Origin: Ureibacillus sinduriensis BLB-1 = JCM 15800 | GTDB taxonomy: Bacteria > Bacillota > Bacilli > Bacillales_A > Planococcaceae | Assembly: GCF_000772955.1 (NCBI RefSeq) | Contig: NZ_JPVO01000034.1 | Location: forward strand, 1 to 45,068 | Direction: 5' to 3' | DNA length: 45,068 nucleotides | Shown: positions 8,238-17,165 of the stretch, piece by piece | How positions within the stretch are numbered: the first letter of the stretch is position 1 | Layout: each line of letters begins with the position of its first letter | Program-made: the position numbers and the translations under genes | The notes under the pieces: generated by a model | The model's input: the letters and a program-made list of their open reading frames with translations, nothing else | Database searches by the model: none | What the model was told of the DNA's origin: nothing

Positions 8238-10427
8238 ATGTTATTTCCAAAAATTGAAAAGGGTAGAAACCCTTACGCTGAAAATGTTCAAGGAAAAGCA
8301 AATGAGCCAATAACTGTTGCAGGTTTGCTGGACAGGGCCAAACAAATTTTAGGACCACTATATGAAGGTGGAGTTCCGGATTGGACGCTGGATGAAATCT
8401 ATAATCGACTAGAAAATAACGCGCCACGTATCGCGATTATTGGTGGTTCAGCTGATCATCCAGCCCATATTATGGATTATTTAACTTCTTCAAGGGCAGC
8501 TCTCCGTATTTGGCAAGATGGCGGTGTTCCTTTCTACTTTTCAACACCAGTAATGTGCGATGGAACAGCACAAAGTAATCAAGGGATGAGTTATTCATTA
8601 CAAAGTCGAAACGCTGTCGCGCAAATGGTAGTAAATCAATTAGAAGCTCATAGTTATCACGGCGCGTTTGTAATTCAAGGATGCGATAAGCAACCATTAG
8701 GGGTTGTAAGTGCCCTTGCCCATTTAGATCGGTTGCGTCAATCGCGAGGGGATGCACCATTTTTTGCAACATTTGCGCCAGCCCATGTTTTACAAGGCGG
8801 GACCATACCTGAAGATGTTGTTATTAAATTGAATAAGGTTTTCGATAAAGCAATCGATATGGGGTACAAAGATATTGCAGATGATTTAAAGGATACAATG
8901 AGTTATATTTTACAATGTTCTTTAAATACATCTTTTCAAGGTTTATTTGAACGAGCAGTAGAAAGAAATGTGATGACAAAAGAGGAACATAAGTATTTTG
9001 AAATGCGATTGGCGGTTGCAACTTGTGATAGTCAAGGGGGCGTTTGCGCATTTAATGGTACCGGGAATAGTTCGCGGCATGTTGTTGCTGGTTTAGGCTT
9101 GGTTCATCCAGCTGTTGAATTGTTAACACAACCTCCAAATCAACAACAAATCAATGAAACCATTGATGCCCTTGCCAAAATGATTAATAAACCCGAATTC
9201 GGTGTAGCGGAAATCGTTCATGCAAACATTAAAAATGCCATCCGTATACATAGTGCATCAGGTGGTTCAACCAACTTAATGATGCATATGGTAGCGGCGA
9301 TGATTTACGCAGGATATAAATTCACATTATGGGATGTTGAAAAAATTCATAAAGCACATCCAATTCCGGATTTATTTGATTATAGCCTGACTGAAGGCAG
9401 GGATATTTTTGCTTTGGCGATGCAATGTTGCAGTGGGAATAGCCGCGGGATGGAAACGTTATTTTATGAGTTATTAAACAATAAAGTGCCAATGGATGAA
9501 GAGGCATTAACTGTTACAGGGACAAATTGGCGTACTAGAATTCAATATTCAGATGCATTGCCTGCAGGAAATGTAAAAGAAAATCCGGTAATTTTAAATA
9601 CGCCACGTCGTCCGTTTAGTGGAGTGGATGTATTACAAGGGAATTTCTTTGAAAGTGCTGTTGTAAAGATAAGTGGAATGCCCACTCCTCAGTTAAATCA
9701 GTTCGATGATAAGTTAGCATTTGTACTATATTTTGAAAACGAAGACCAAGCAAATGAAAATTTACTTGATTCGCAATTAATTGAAAAAATTAAGGAAAAA
9801 CGACATTTTGACGAAAATGCATTAATTCAATCATTAAAGTATAATGCACCCGAAAGATTTGATGAGCTCAAAAATGCTCCATATGATGAATTGTTTGATG
9901 AAATGGCGAAAGAAGGTATTTTAAAGATCGCGGTTCTTATCGCAGGTCAGGGTCCTGTTGCATTTGGGATGCCGGAAATGTTTACTCCGATGCAACATAT
10001 AAATGCCAATCGAATTTTAAAAAGAGTTTGTACGATAATTAGTGATGGACGATATTCAGGGGTAACTTATGGTGCAGCTATTGGGCATATGACTCCTGAA
10101 TCAATACAAGGTGGTGGAATTGGCTATTTAAAAACGGGAGATGTTTTGCATCTGCAATTACGTAATAGACGAATCGATTTAGTCAATAGTAAAACATTGG
10201 TCAACGAAAGTCTCTTAAACTATGTAGAAGATTTAAAACTTGATCAAGATCGCCAACTTTTATACCAAAAGCGACTATCGAATATAAAACAAAGACAAAA
10301 ATCGGTTGCAGCGGTAAATCGTATGGTCGGACATACTGATGCTTCTTGTGGTGTAGTCCCTATTCAAGTTTTTGAAGAGGCGGAATTAGCTTACAAAGAA
10401 CATCATTCTCATTTGCTGCTACCTTGA
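8238..10427 (+). CDS. Sugar-acid dehydratase, IlvD/Edd family (xylonate dehydratase-like)
   Basis: Fe-S dependent dehydratase expected to convert an aldonate, most likely D-xylonate, to its 2-keto-3-deoxy acid. The protein has 729 residues, longer than IlvD (about 560-620) and closer to the long YjhG/YagF group. Cluster-binding cysteines are visible at C107 (PVMCDGT), C149 (QGCDKQP, with metal-ligand D150 and K151) and C270 (DSQGGVCAFNGTGNSS). HSASGGSTNLMMH and a C-terminal SDGRYSGVTYGAAIGH domain are also present. RBS GAGGGGG precedes the ATG. The gene follows the transporter and precedes the regulator and the two Weimberg-type enzymes. Arabinonate or another pentonate is an alternative substrate. 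Confidence 0.82.
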   Translation: MLFPKIEKGRNPYAENVQGKANEPITVAGLLDRAKQILGPLYEGGVPDWTLDEIYNRLENNAPRIAIIGGSADHPAHIMDYLTSSRAALRIWQDGGVPFYFSTPVMCDGTAQSNQGMSYSLQSRNAVAQMVVNQLEAHSYHGAFVIQGCDKQPLGVVSALAHLDRLRQSRGDAPFFATFAPAHVLQGGTIPEDVVIKLNKVFDKAIDMGYKDIADDLKDTMSYILQCSLNTSFQGLFERAVERNVMTKEEHKYFEMRLAVATCDSQGGVCAFNGTGNSSRHVVAGLGLVHPAVELLTQPPNQQQINETIDALAKMINKPEFGVAEIVHANIKNAIRIHSASGGSTNLMMHMVAAMIYAGYKFTLWDVEKIHKAHPIPDLFDYSLTEGRDIFALAMQCCSGNSRGMETLFYELLNNKVPMDEEALTVTGTNWRTRIQYSDALPAGNVKENPVILNTPRRPFSGVDVLQGNFFESAVVKISGMPTPQLNQFDDKLAFVLYFENEDQANENLLDSQLIEKIKEKRHFDENALIQSLKYNAPERFDELKNAPYDELFDEMAKEGILKIAVLIAGQGPVAFGMPEMFTPMQHINANRILKRVCTIISDGRYSGVTYGAAIGHMTPESIQGGGIGYLKTGDVLHLQLRNRRIDLVNSKTLVNESLLNYVEDLKLDQDRQLLYQKRLSNIKQRQKSVAAVNRMVGHTDASCGVVPIQVFEEAELAYKEHHSHLLLP

Positions 10428-10441
10428 GGGGTTGAAAAGAA

Positions 10442-11209
10442 ATGCCTATTATCCAATCAGTAGCTAGAGCGTTAACAATTTTAGACTTATTTGATGATAT
10501 AAATCGAGAGTTATCGATTAAAGACATAAGTTTGAAATTGGATTTAAACAAAAGTACTGTACATTCTTTATTAAAAACATTAAAAGAGTATGGCTATATT
10601 TCTCAAAATAATGAAACAAATGATTACTCATTAGGATGGAAATTATATGAAAGAGGCCATTTGATGGTGAGCCAAATGGATATCCGTAATGTTGCGCGGG
10701 TTCATTTGGAAAAACTAAACGAGAAAACGAATCAAACGGTCCATCTTGTTACATTGCTCGGAAAAGAAGCGATTTATATTGATAAAATTGATGGTCATTC
10801 AGTATTGGTCATTTATTCGAGAATTGGAAAGCGCGTACCTTTACATTCAAGTGGGGTTGGAAAGGTATTAGCTGCATTTCTCGATGATCAACAATTAGAA
10901 TCATTGCTAGATGGCTATATCTTTGAGAAACGAACAGAAAAAACAATTGTTTCGAATCAAAGATTCATGGAAGAATTAGCACAAGTGAGAGAGCGAGGCT
11001 ACGCACTGGACATTGAGGAAAATGAACCTGGAGTGATTTGTATCGCGATGCCAGTGTATGATTTTTCGGGAGAAGTAATCGCAACGGTTAGTGTTTCTAC
11101 GCCAACATCACATTATAGTGAAGAGTTAGAGAAAAGGAATTTTCAATGTTTAAAAGAATGTACAGAGGAGATTTCTGCTAGTTTAGGTTATAAAAAAATA
11201 GTCGTTTAA
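10442..11209 (+). CDS. IclR-family transcriptional regulator
   Basis: Probable local regulator of the sugar-acid locus. The 255-residue protein has an N-terminal winged helix-turn-helix (about residues 1-65, with SIKDISLKLDLNKSTVHSLLKTL as the helix-turn-helix). A C-terminal IclR effector domain follows, with RIGKRVPLHSSGVGKVLAAF near 122-141 and ENEPGVICIAMPVYDFSGEV near 192-211. Family members sense small organic acids, here presumably the sugar acid or its 2-keto-3-deoxy derivative. It lies inside the operon between the dehydratase and the FAH-family gene, so it would be co-transcribed with its targets. Candidate operators are the ATTCAGAATT palindromes near 558 and 5143. Confidence 0.87.
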   Translation: MPIIQSVARALTILDLFDDINRELSIKDISLKLDLNKSTVHSLLKTLKEYGYISQNNETNDYSLGWKLYERGHLMVSQMDIRNVARVHLEKLNEKTNQTVHLVTLLGKEAIYIDKIDGHSVLVIYSRIGKRVPLHSSGVGKVLAAFLDDQQLESLLDGYIFEKRTEKTIVSNQRFMEELAQVRERGYALDIEENEPGVICIAMPVYDFSGEVIATVSVSTPTSHYSEELEKRNFQCLKECTEEISASLGYKKIVV

Positions 11210-11223
11210 GAGGGAGGATCTAG

Positions 11224-12099
11224 ATGAAGTTTATTCGATTCAAACAAGAAGAACGTGTAATTTCTGCATTAATTACAAATGAAGATGAATTTGTCGAATT
11301 AGGTGAAATTGATTATGTAACATTTTACAATCTGCTTAAAAAGAATCAATGGTCTGCAGAAAACTATATTGATGATAAACAATTAAAACGACATAACAAC
11401 GTAAACATTCATTCACTTGATTTAGTTGTACCTATAGAAGCGGACGAAGTTTGGGCTTCAGGTGTGACATATTTACAAAGTAAACATGCGCGTAATTATG
11501 AAGCGACGGATGGGAAATTAAACAGCGAAACTTTTTATGACAAGGTATATGATGCACCTCGTCCAGAAATCTTTATGAAATCAACAAAACGACGAACAGT
11601 AGGTCCGAATGACACGGTTTATATTCGAAGAGATTCGAATTGGCAAATACCTGAACCAGAGTTGGGCCTAGTGATTGGAGAAGGTGAAGAGATTATCGGG
11701 TTTACACTTGGCAATGATATGAGCTGTCGGGATATTGAAGGAGAAAATCCACTTTATTTACCGCAAGCAAAAGTTTGGAAAAATTCCTGTGCAATTGGTC
11801 CGGCGATATTGTTACCCGAAGGAATTGATGATCCTTATTCCATTGAACTCAATTGCAAAATCTATCGAGATGGCAAAGAACTATTTTCAGGAAATGCGTC
11901 TGTAAGTCAATTAAAAAGAAAATTAGATGAGCTTGTACATTATTTAGTCTATGAAAATGATGTGCTTCCGGGAACTGTTTTATTAACTGGTACATGTATA
12001 GTACCACCCAATAATTTTACTTTGCAAATTGAAGATGAAATTGTTATTTCAAGCAAGCATATCGGTACTTTGAAAAATAAAGTCTACCAGAATCAATAG
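11224..12099 (+). CDS. FAH-family 2-keto-3-deoxy-pentonate dehydratase
   Basis: Fumarylacetoacetate hydrolase-superfamily protein of 291 residues, probably dehydrating 2-keto-3-deoxy-D-arabinonate/xylonate to 2-oxoglutarate semialdehyde. FAH-type metal ligands are suggested by PEPELGLVIGEGEE near 143-156 and GNDMSCRDIEGENPLYLPQAK near 161-181. The N-terminal GVTYLQSKHAR segment is typical of the KdaD/XylX-like group. It lies immediately before a 2-oxoglutarate-semialdehyde dehydrogenase, the next enzyme of the oxidative Weimberg-type pathway, with RBS GAGGGAGG. Acylpyruvase activity, common in the superfamily, is the main alternative, but the gene order argues for a sugar-acid role. Confidence 0.78.
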   Translation: MKFIRFKQEERVISALITNEDEFVELGEIDYVTFYNLLKKNQWSAENYIDDKQLKRHNNVNIHSLDLVVPIEADEVWASGVTYLQSKHARNYEATDGKLNSETFYDKVYDAPRPEIFMKSTKRRTVGPNDTVYIRRDSNWQIPEPELGLVIGEGEEIIGFTLGNDMSCRDIEGENPLYLPQAKVWKNSCAIGPAILLPEGIDDPYSIELNCKIYRDGKELFSGNASVSQLKRKLDELVHYLVYENDVLPGTVLLTGTCIVPPNNFTLQIEDEIVISSKHIGTLKNKVYQNQ

Positions 12100-12111
12100 G
12101 AGGAAATTAGA

Positions 12112-13557
12112 ATGGGAGAAATATTCTTAAATTATATTAACGGTGAATGGAGAGAAAGTACGAGTGGGCGTTTAATAGATAGTATTAACCCTGCAAATCG
12201 TGACATAGTTGGTTCGGTTCAATCTTCTACAATAGAAGAAGTTACGGAAGCCATTAACGCTGCAAAAACAGCCAAGGATGAATGGCGTCGACTGGGTCAA
12301 TTTAATCGAGGTCAATTATTATATAAAGCTGCGGAAGCTCTTGAAAAAAATCTACAAGATGTTGCTGAGACGTTAACAGAAGAAATGGGAAAAACACTCC
12401 CGGAAGCAATTGGTGAAACGCAACGCGGAATTGCTATTTTAAGGTACTACGCTTCAGAAGGGGCTCGTAAAGAGGGCGATGTTATTCCTTCATCGGATAA
12501 AGACGCGTTAATGTTTACAAAACGTGCGCCATTAGGAGTGGTAGGAATCATCACACCTTGGAATTTCCCGGTAGCTATTCCTATATGGAAAATTGCACCA
12601 GCGTTAGTTTACGGTAACACTGTTGTCTTTAAACCAGCTTCAGAAGCAGCTGTTACAGCAGCAAAAGTAATAAAATGCTTTGAAGAAGCTGGACTTCCTA
12701 AAGGGGTTCTGAACTTTATTACTGGTAGTGGATCCCAAGTGGGCGATGCACTCATTAATAGTAAAAATATTAATGGGATTACATTTACAGGATCTGAAAA
12801 TACAGGCCGTTTGGTAGCAAAAGCCGCTTCAGCAAATGGTGTGAAATTTCAATTAGAGATGGGTGGTAAAAACCCTGTTATCGTATTAAATGATGCAAAC
12901 GTAAATACCGCAGTAAATGCTGTGTTAAGCGGGGCTTTTAAATCAACTGGACAAAAATGTACTGCTTCAAGCCGTGTTATCGTTCAATCTGATATTTACG
13001 ATCAATTTAAATCTTTATTACTCCAAGAAGCGAACAAAATTACTGTTGGAGATGGACTGTTAAAAGATACTTGGATGGGGCCGTGTGCGAATGAAAGCCA
13101 ATATAATACGGTACTGGAATATATCCAAATTGGCCTACAAGAAGGGGCTAACCTCATTCACGGCGGGAAACCTGTCGAATCAAGTACGAATGGTTTCTAC
13201 GTAGAGCCTACAATCTTTGAAAATGTAACTTCAAATATGAGAATCGCCCAAGAGGAAATTTTTGGACCAGTTATAGCTTTAATTAAAGTCGATACACCAG
13301 AGGAAGCTATTGAAGTAGCAAATGATACGCAATATGGATTAAGTGCATCAATATTTACAACTAATATTGGTTCTGCAATTACGTTTATGGATGAAATCGA
13401 GGCTGGTTTAGTTCGTATAAATGCTGAAAGTGCAGGAGTCGAACTACAAGCGCCATTCGGTGGAATGAAAGCATCAAGTACTGGAACTCGTGAACAAGGG
13501 GAAGCGGCGAAGGAATTTTATACGGCTATTAAGACCGTATTTGTAAAAGCGGAATAA
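12112..13557 (+). CDS. 2-oxoglutarate-semialdehyde dehydrogenase
   Basis: NAD(P)-dependent aldehyde dehydrogenase expected to oxidise 2-oxoglutarate semialdehyde to 2-oxoglutarate, the last step of a Weimberg-type route. The 481-residue protein has the full aldehyde dehydrogenase pattern. TPWNFP (near 146) and KPASEAA mark the cofactor site, and FTGSENTGR the Rossmann glycines. QLEMGGKNP holds the general-base glutamate near residue 250, and GQKCTASSR the catalytic cysteine near 284. EEIFGPV and [16 protein letters not shown] complete the fold. It resembles Bacillus GucD/YcbD-type enzymes used in glucarate breakdown. RBS AGGAGG is ideal. Succinate-semialdehyde or another aldehyde remains possible in vivo. 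Confidence 0.85.
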   Translation: MGEIFLNYINGEWRESTSGRLIDSINPANRDIVGSVQSSTIEEVTEAINAAKTAKDEWRRLGQFNRGQLLYKAAEALEKNLQDVAETLTEEMGKTLPEAIGETQRGIAILRYYASEGARKEGDVIPSSDKDALMFTKRAPLGVVGIITPWNFPVAIPIWKIAPALVYGNTVVFKPASEAAVTAAKVIKCFEEAGLPKGVLNFITGSGSQVGDALINSKNINGITFTGSENTGRLVAKAASANGVKFQLEMGGKNPVIVLNDANVNTAVNAVLSGAFKSTGQKCTASSRVIVQSDIYDQFKSLLLQEANKITVGDGLLKDTWMGPCANESQYNTVLEYIQIGLQEGANLIHGGKPVESSTNGFYVEPTIFENVTSNMRIAQEEIFGPVIALIKVDTPEEAIEVANDTQYGLSASIFTTNIGSAITFMDEIEAGLVRINAESAGVELQAPFGGMKASSTGTREQGEAAKEFYTAIKTVFVKAE

Positions 13558-13573
13558 AGGGAGGGGTGGAGAT

Positions 13574-14482
13574 ATGTTCAAAGGAATTATTCCACCAGTT
13601 GTCATTTTCTTCGACCAAGATGGTGAAATCGATTATCCATTAAATAAAAAACATATTGACCATTTAATTGATTCAGGGATTGATGGTGTTCTGTTATTAG
13701 GGAGCTCATCAGAATTTTCGTCACTTAAATTTTCGGAAAAAATAGAATACTTAAATAGTTTGATCCCTTATATTAATGGTCGTGTCCCAGTTATGGTTGG
13801 GGTAGGCAATACGGTTTTAAAGGAATCGATAGAATTAGCTCAATACGCGGAAAGTATGGGAGCGCAAGGTGTCATGGCGGTCAACCCGTACTATTATAAA
13901 TTATCAAACAATCAAATGGTGGAATACTTCACCGAGATTTCCAACGCAGTTTCCATTAATACGTATCTATATAATATTCCACAATTTACAGGACAAGAAA
14001 TACCGATCGATGTGATTGCTACCTTAGTTAAAAATCAACCGACGATTCGTGGAATTAAAGAAACCGTAGCCGAATTTGGTCGAATTCGAAAAGTGCTAAA
14101 GGAGATAAAAGAAAAACATCCACAATTCGATGTTTTTACCGCGTTTGATGAACATTTGGTAGATGGTTATTTGATTGGTGCTACCGGAAGCATTAACGGA
14201 TCTTCTAATTTTTTGCCTGAAGTTACAGTTAATTTGTTAGAAGCTTTAGAAGCTAAAGAGTTTGATAAAGTACAAAAATACCAAATGCAAATCTCTTCGT
14301 TAATGTCCATTTATGAGATCAATAGTTCTTTCTTCTCGACTTTTAAAGAGGGTGCTTACTATCGTTGGTTTAATGATAGACCTAGTGGTGTTAGAAAACC
14401 ATATAGCAAATATGATAAAGATACAAGAACAAAAGTTGGGGAATTAATTGATACTATTATTAAACAAGGGGTGCATCATTAA
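13574..14482 (+). CDS. DHDPS-family lyase (2-keto-3-deoxy sugar-acid aldolase/dehydratase)
   Basis: Class I pyruvate-type lyase of the DapA/NAL superfamily, 302 residues, forming a Schiff base at K162 (RGIKET). It has Y133 in YLYNIPQ and GSSSE at 43-47 in place of the usual GTTGE. The last difference and the operon point away from lysine biosynthesis and towards sugar-acid chemistry. It could be a YagE-like aldolase splitting 2-keto-3-deoxy-pentonate to pyruvate and glycolaldehyde, or a KdgD-like dehydratase giving 2-oxoglutarate semialdehyde. Since an FAH-family dehydratase is also present, the locus may run two parallel branches or handle more than one stereoisomer. The stop overlaps the next start by one base (TAATG). 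Confidence 0.82.
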   Translation: MFKGIIPPVVIFFDQDGEIDYPLNKKHIDHLIDSGIDGVLLLGSSSEFSSLKFSEKIEYLNSLIPYINGRVPVMVGVGNTVLKESIELAQYAESMGAQGVMAVNPYYYKLSNNQMVEYFTEISNAVSINTYLYNIPQFTGQEIPIDVIATLVKNQPTIRGIKETVAEFGRIRKVLKEIKEKHPQFDVFTAFDEHLVDGYLIGATGSINGSSNFLPEVTVNLLEALEAKEFDKVQKYQMQISSLMSIYEINSSFFSTFKEGAYYRWFNDRPSGVRKPYSKYDKDTRTKVGELIDTIIKQGVHH

Positions 14483-15429
14483 TGAATGAGTCTCAAAAAC
14501 TATTAGAGAAATTAGGATATCCACACACAGACTATACAGACCTGCCATCATCTAATAAAAGATTTCCAGATGGTGCACAATATCGTATTGAAATACCGAG
14601 TGTTGAAGGCCCAGTTGCTTTAAAAGAAACCTTAAAAGCCATTGATGAATACGGATTGACGATTCATCGTGTTTCTCAAGGCAGTGGCATTATGCTACAG
14701 ACGGATGACGAAATAAAAGAAATGTGTGCATTAACGGCTGAACGCGGTATGGAGCTTAGTTTGTTTGTCGGGCCAAGAGGTACATGGGATATTAGTGCAG
14801 GTCCGTTAACAGATTCAGGAAAATCTCAAGCATTACGCCATGAAGGGGCAAATCAGCTAGTATATGCAATGGAAGATTTGAAACGTGGTGCAAATCTTGG
14901 TTTAAGAGGTGCCCTAGTAGCAGATGAAGGTTTACTACTGATGTCGAAAAAGATGAAAGAGGAAGGTCTTTTACCAACAAATTTTGTTGTAAAAGTTTCT
15001 GTCCAGATGGGTGCATGCAATCCTGTTTCAGTAAAAATAATGGAAGAACTTGGTGCAAATACGTATAATGTTCCATCTTCGTTAACGTTACATAAGTTAG
15101 CGGCTATTCGACAAGCAATTGATATACCGATTGATCTTTATGTGGAGGTTCCGGATAATTTCGGTGGTTTCCTAAGGTACTACGAAATACCTGAATTAAT
15201 CCGTGTATTAGCTCCAGTTTATATTAAATTTGGTCTTAAAAACCACCCAGATGTTTATCCTTCTGGAAAACAGTGGGAATCAACAAACATATCACTAGTT
15301 CGAGAACGTGTGCGCCGTGCTGCTATAGGAATGGAAATAATCAACCGATATAGTCCTGATGCAGTGATGTCAGCCCTTGGTGCAGAAGGATTAGGGATTG
15401 CGAAAGTAACAGTGAATGGAGGAGTGTAA
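14482..15429 (+). CDS. Uncharacterised TIM-barrel-like protein (U32-peptidase-like)
   Basis: The 315-residue product is not assigned a function. Its alternating beta/alpha pattern and conserved-looking segments suggest a TIM barrel of the kind often labelled U32 peptidase-like: IHRVSQGSGIML near 57-68, SLFVGPRGTWD near 93-103, GACNPVSVKIMEELGANTYNVPSS near 177-200, and YVEVPDNFGGFLRYYE near 220-235. No signal peptide or membrane segment is seen. It is tightly coupled to the lyase upstream (one-base overlap) and to the dehydrogenase downstream (2-base gap), so it should act in the same pathway. An isomerase, epimerase or aldolase role on the sugar acid is possible but unproven. Confidence 0.7.
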   Translation: MNESQKLLEKLGYPHTDYTDLPSSNKRFPDGAQYRIEIPSVEGPVALKETLKAIDEYGLTIHRVSQGSGIMLQTDDEIKEMCALTAERGMELSLFVGPRGTWDISAGPLTDSGKSQALRHEGANQLVYAMEDLKRGANLGLRGALVADEGLLLMSKKMKEEGLLPTNFVVKVSVQMGACNPVSVKIMEELGANTYNVPSSLTLHKLAAIRQAIDIPIDLYVEVPDNFGGFLRYYEIPELIRVLAPVYIKFGLKNHPDVYPSGKQWESTNISLVRERVRRAAIGMEIINRYSPDAVMSALGAEGLGIAKVTVNGGV

Positions 15430-15431
15430 TC

Positions 15432-16394
15432 ATGACATATAAAATTGTGATTACAGACCATGAGTACCATGACTTGAAGATTGAAGAAGAAGTATTTTCG
15501 CAATCCAATTTAGATATTGAGTTGATTGCAGCCCAATGTAAATCAGAAGATGAAGTCATTGAAGTTTGTAAAGATGCAGACGGTATTATTAATCAATATG
15601 CCCCTTTAAATGCACAAGTTTTATCTCAGTTGAAAAATTGTAAAGTTATTTCTCGCTATGGGGTAGGGGTCGATACAATCCATTTGCCAACTGCTAATGA
15701 AAAAGGAATCATCGTAACAAATGTTCCTGATTACGGTATCGAGGAAGTTTCAAATCATACAGTAGCACTGCTATTGGCTTGGTCACGAAAAATTGTGCAA
15801 TTGAATGAAGCAGTAAAAAAAGGAATATGGGATTTTAAGGTAGGCACGCCAATTCATAGATTTGAGAATCGAAAATTGGGAGTATTGGGATTTGGAAAAA
15901 TACCTAGACGGGTAATTGAAAAAGTAAGTCCTTTTGGTCTCGAAATAATTGCCTATGATCCATTTGTTTCTGCTGATGAAATGCGTAAATACAATGTAAG
16001 AAAAGCTGAACTTAGTGAGGTACTTGAAACATCGGATATTTTATCAATTCATGTACCATTAACTGAGAGTACCCGTCATTTAGTTAATGACGGGAGTATT
16101 GAAAGTATGAAGGACGGGGTGTTCATCATTAACACAGCTCGAGGTCCCATCATTAAAGATAGTGCATTAATAAAAGGAATTAAAAGCGGCAAAATTGCAG
16201 GTGCAGCACTGGATGTAGTTGAATTTGAGCCCTTACCGATTTCGAGCGAATTAATTCAATTTCCACAAGTCTATTTAACACCGCATAGTGCATTCTATTC
16301 GGAAGAAGCTATTGTGGAGCTACGAACAAAAACGGCAAGAAATATTGTTCAAGTTTTAGAAGGAAAAGAAGTGGAATATTTAGTTACGCAGTAA
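15432..16394 (+). CDS. D-isomer 2-hydroxyacid dehydrogenase
   Basis: NAD-dependent dehydrogenase of the phosphoglycerate-dehydrogenase/CtBP family, 320 residues. The catalytic triad is visible: R237 (NTARGP), a glutamate in DVVEFEP near 264-266, and H285 (TPHSAF). D176 after the Rossmann fold favours NAD over NADP. The nucleotide loop is GFGKIP (153-158) with proline where the third glycine of GxGxxG is normally found. In this operon it may reduce a 2-keto acid, glyoxylate or a keto-sugar acid, or oxidise a 2-hydroxyacid entering the pathway. RBS GGAGGAG lies within the end of the previous gene. It is the last gene of the sugar-acid locus. Confidence 0.83.
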   Translation: MTYKIVITDHEYHDLKIEEEVFSQSNLDIELIAAQCKSEDEVIEVCKDADGIINQYAPLNAQVLSQLKNCKVISRYGVGVDTIHLPTANEKGIIVTNVPDYGIEEVSNHTVALLLAWSRKIVQLNEAVKKGIWDFKVGTPIHRFENRKLGVLGFGKIPRRVIEKVSPFGLEIIAYDPFVSADEMRKYNVRKAELSEVLETSDILSIHVPLTESTRHLVNDGSIESMKDGVFIINTARGPIIKDSALIKGIKSGKIAGAALDVVEFEPLPISSELIQFPQVYLTPHSAFYSEEAIVELRTKTARNIVQVLEGKEVEYLVTQ

Positions 16395-17165
16395 TCAAGT
16401 AATGGTCACACAAATCTTTTCCGTACTTTATCAATTCTAATTATTTTTAGTATTCGTTAACAAATCATCTTCTAAACGATTTGTGGTAAAAGGAGGAAGT
16501 AACTAGCTATCTCCGTATTTACCTCAAACTTCTCTTCTTACCAATCACTCGATAAGACATCCAAAGTAGGTAGCTTGTAAGACTTGTAGCCGAATCAGAC
16601 GTAGGATTTGTTGAAAGGCGACATTGAGTAATTCAATTTAGTCATACACTAACCAATAACATTCTCCAATTCCAAAAAATTACAGACGGTCATTATTAAA
16701 ATTTTCTGGTTGGGATTTTTGGAGTAGGTTCACTACTTCAAGTCATCTTAGCGTTTAGGTTACGTACAAAATTATGGGTAAGCTGTGGAATACTGCAAAG
16801 GATTTCCATAACTTACCTTCAATTCTTCCCCACAAGCTTCAGGGATATTCCTAGCAACGATAAACTTACCGCAAAAATCATTACAACAAACTACTATTGC
16901 TTATAATTTACTGTTTCCCCAGTTAAAAGAAACTAATGAAGAGGAAGGAATCGAATTCATTTAGATATTTTGACACTACATAAACCGGATGGGGGAATGT
17001 AGCAAAATATTAATAGATAAAGATTATTAGAGGGGGTGCCAGAGACCATTATTAATGTAATTGAAAGGGTGGTAGGATGGTCCAATAAACTAAAAGTAAT
17101 AAAGAAAAAAATTGAACTATTACAACCAAAAAAGAGGAATTAAAGTGGTGAAAGGGAGGATTTTT
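16395..17165. other. Long intergenic stretch between sugar-acid locus and xylanase
   Basis: No supportable gene in about 770 bases. A hairpin ACAAATC/GATTTGT at 16460-16484 lacks a T-tract. An open frame without a start codon at 16700-16906 includes a hydrophobic stretch (VGIFGVGSLLQVILAF) and could be remnant coding DNA. Ribosome-site-like AGGAGG (near 16491) and GAGGGGG (near 17030) are not followed by convincing ORFs. The stretch looks like decayed sequence at the edge of an acquired segment. Confidence 0.4.

Noticed and set aside
13574..14482. Housekeeping dihydrodipicolinate synthase (dapA)
   Set aside because: GSSSE replaces the GTTGE motif, and the gene is embedded in a sugar-acid operon with overlapping neighbours.
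16700..16906. Open frame with a hydrophobic segment in the 16.4-17.1 kb gap
   Set aside because: It has no start codon or ribosome site and no recognisable family. At 68 codons it could arise by chance, so it is recorded only as possible remnant DNA.
17039..17143. GTG-started 34-codon frame before the xylanase
   Set aside because: Its ribosome site would abut the start codon, no similarity is recognised, and it overlaps the xylanase 5' region.
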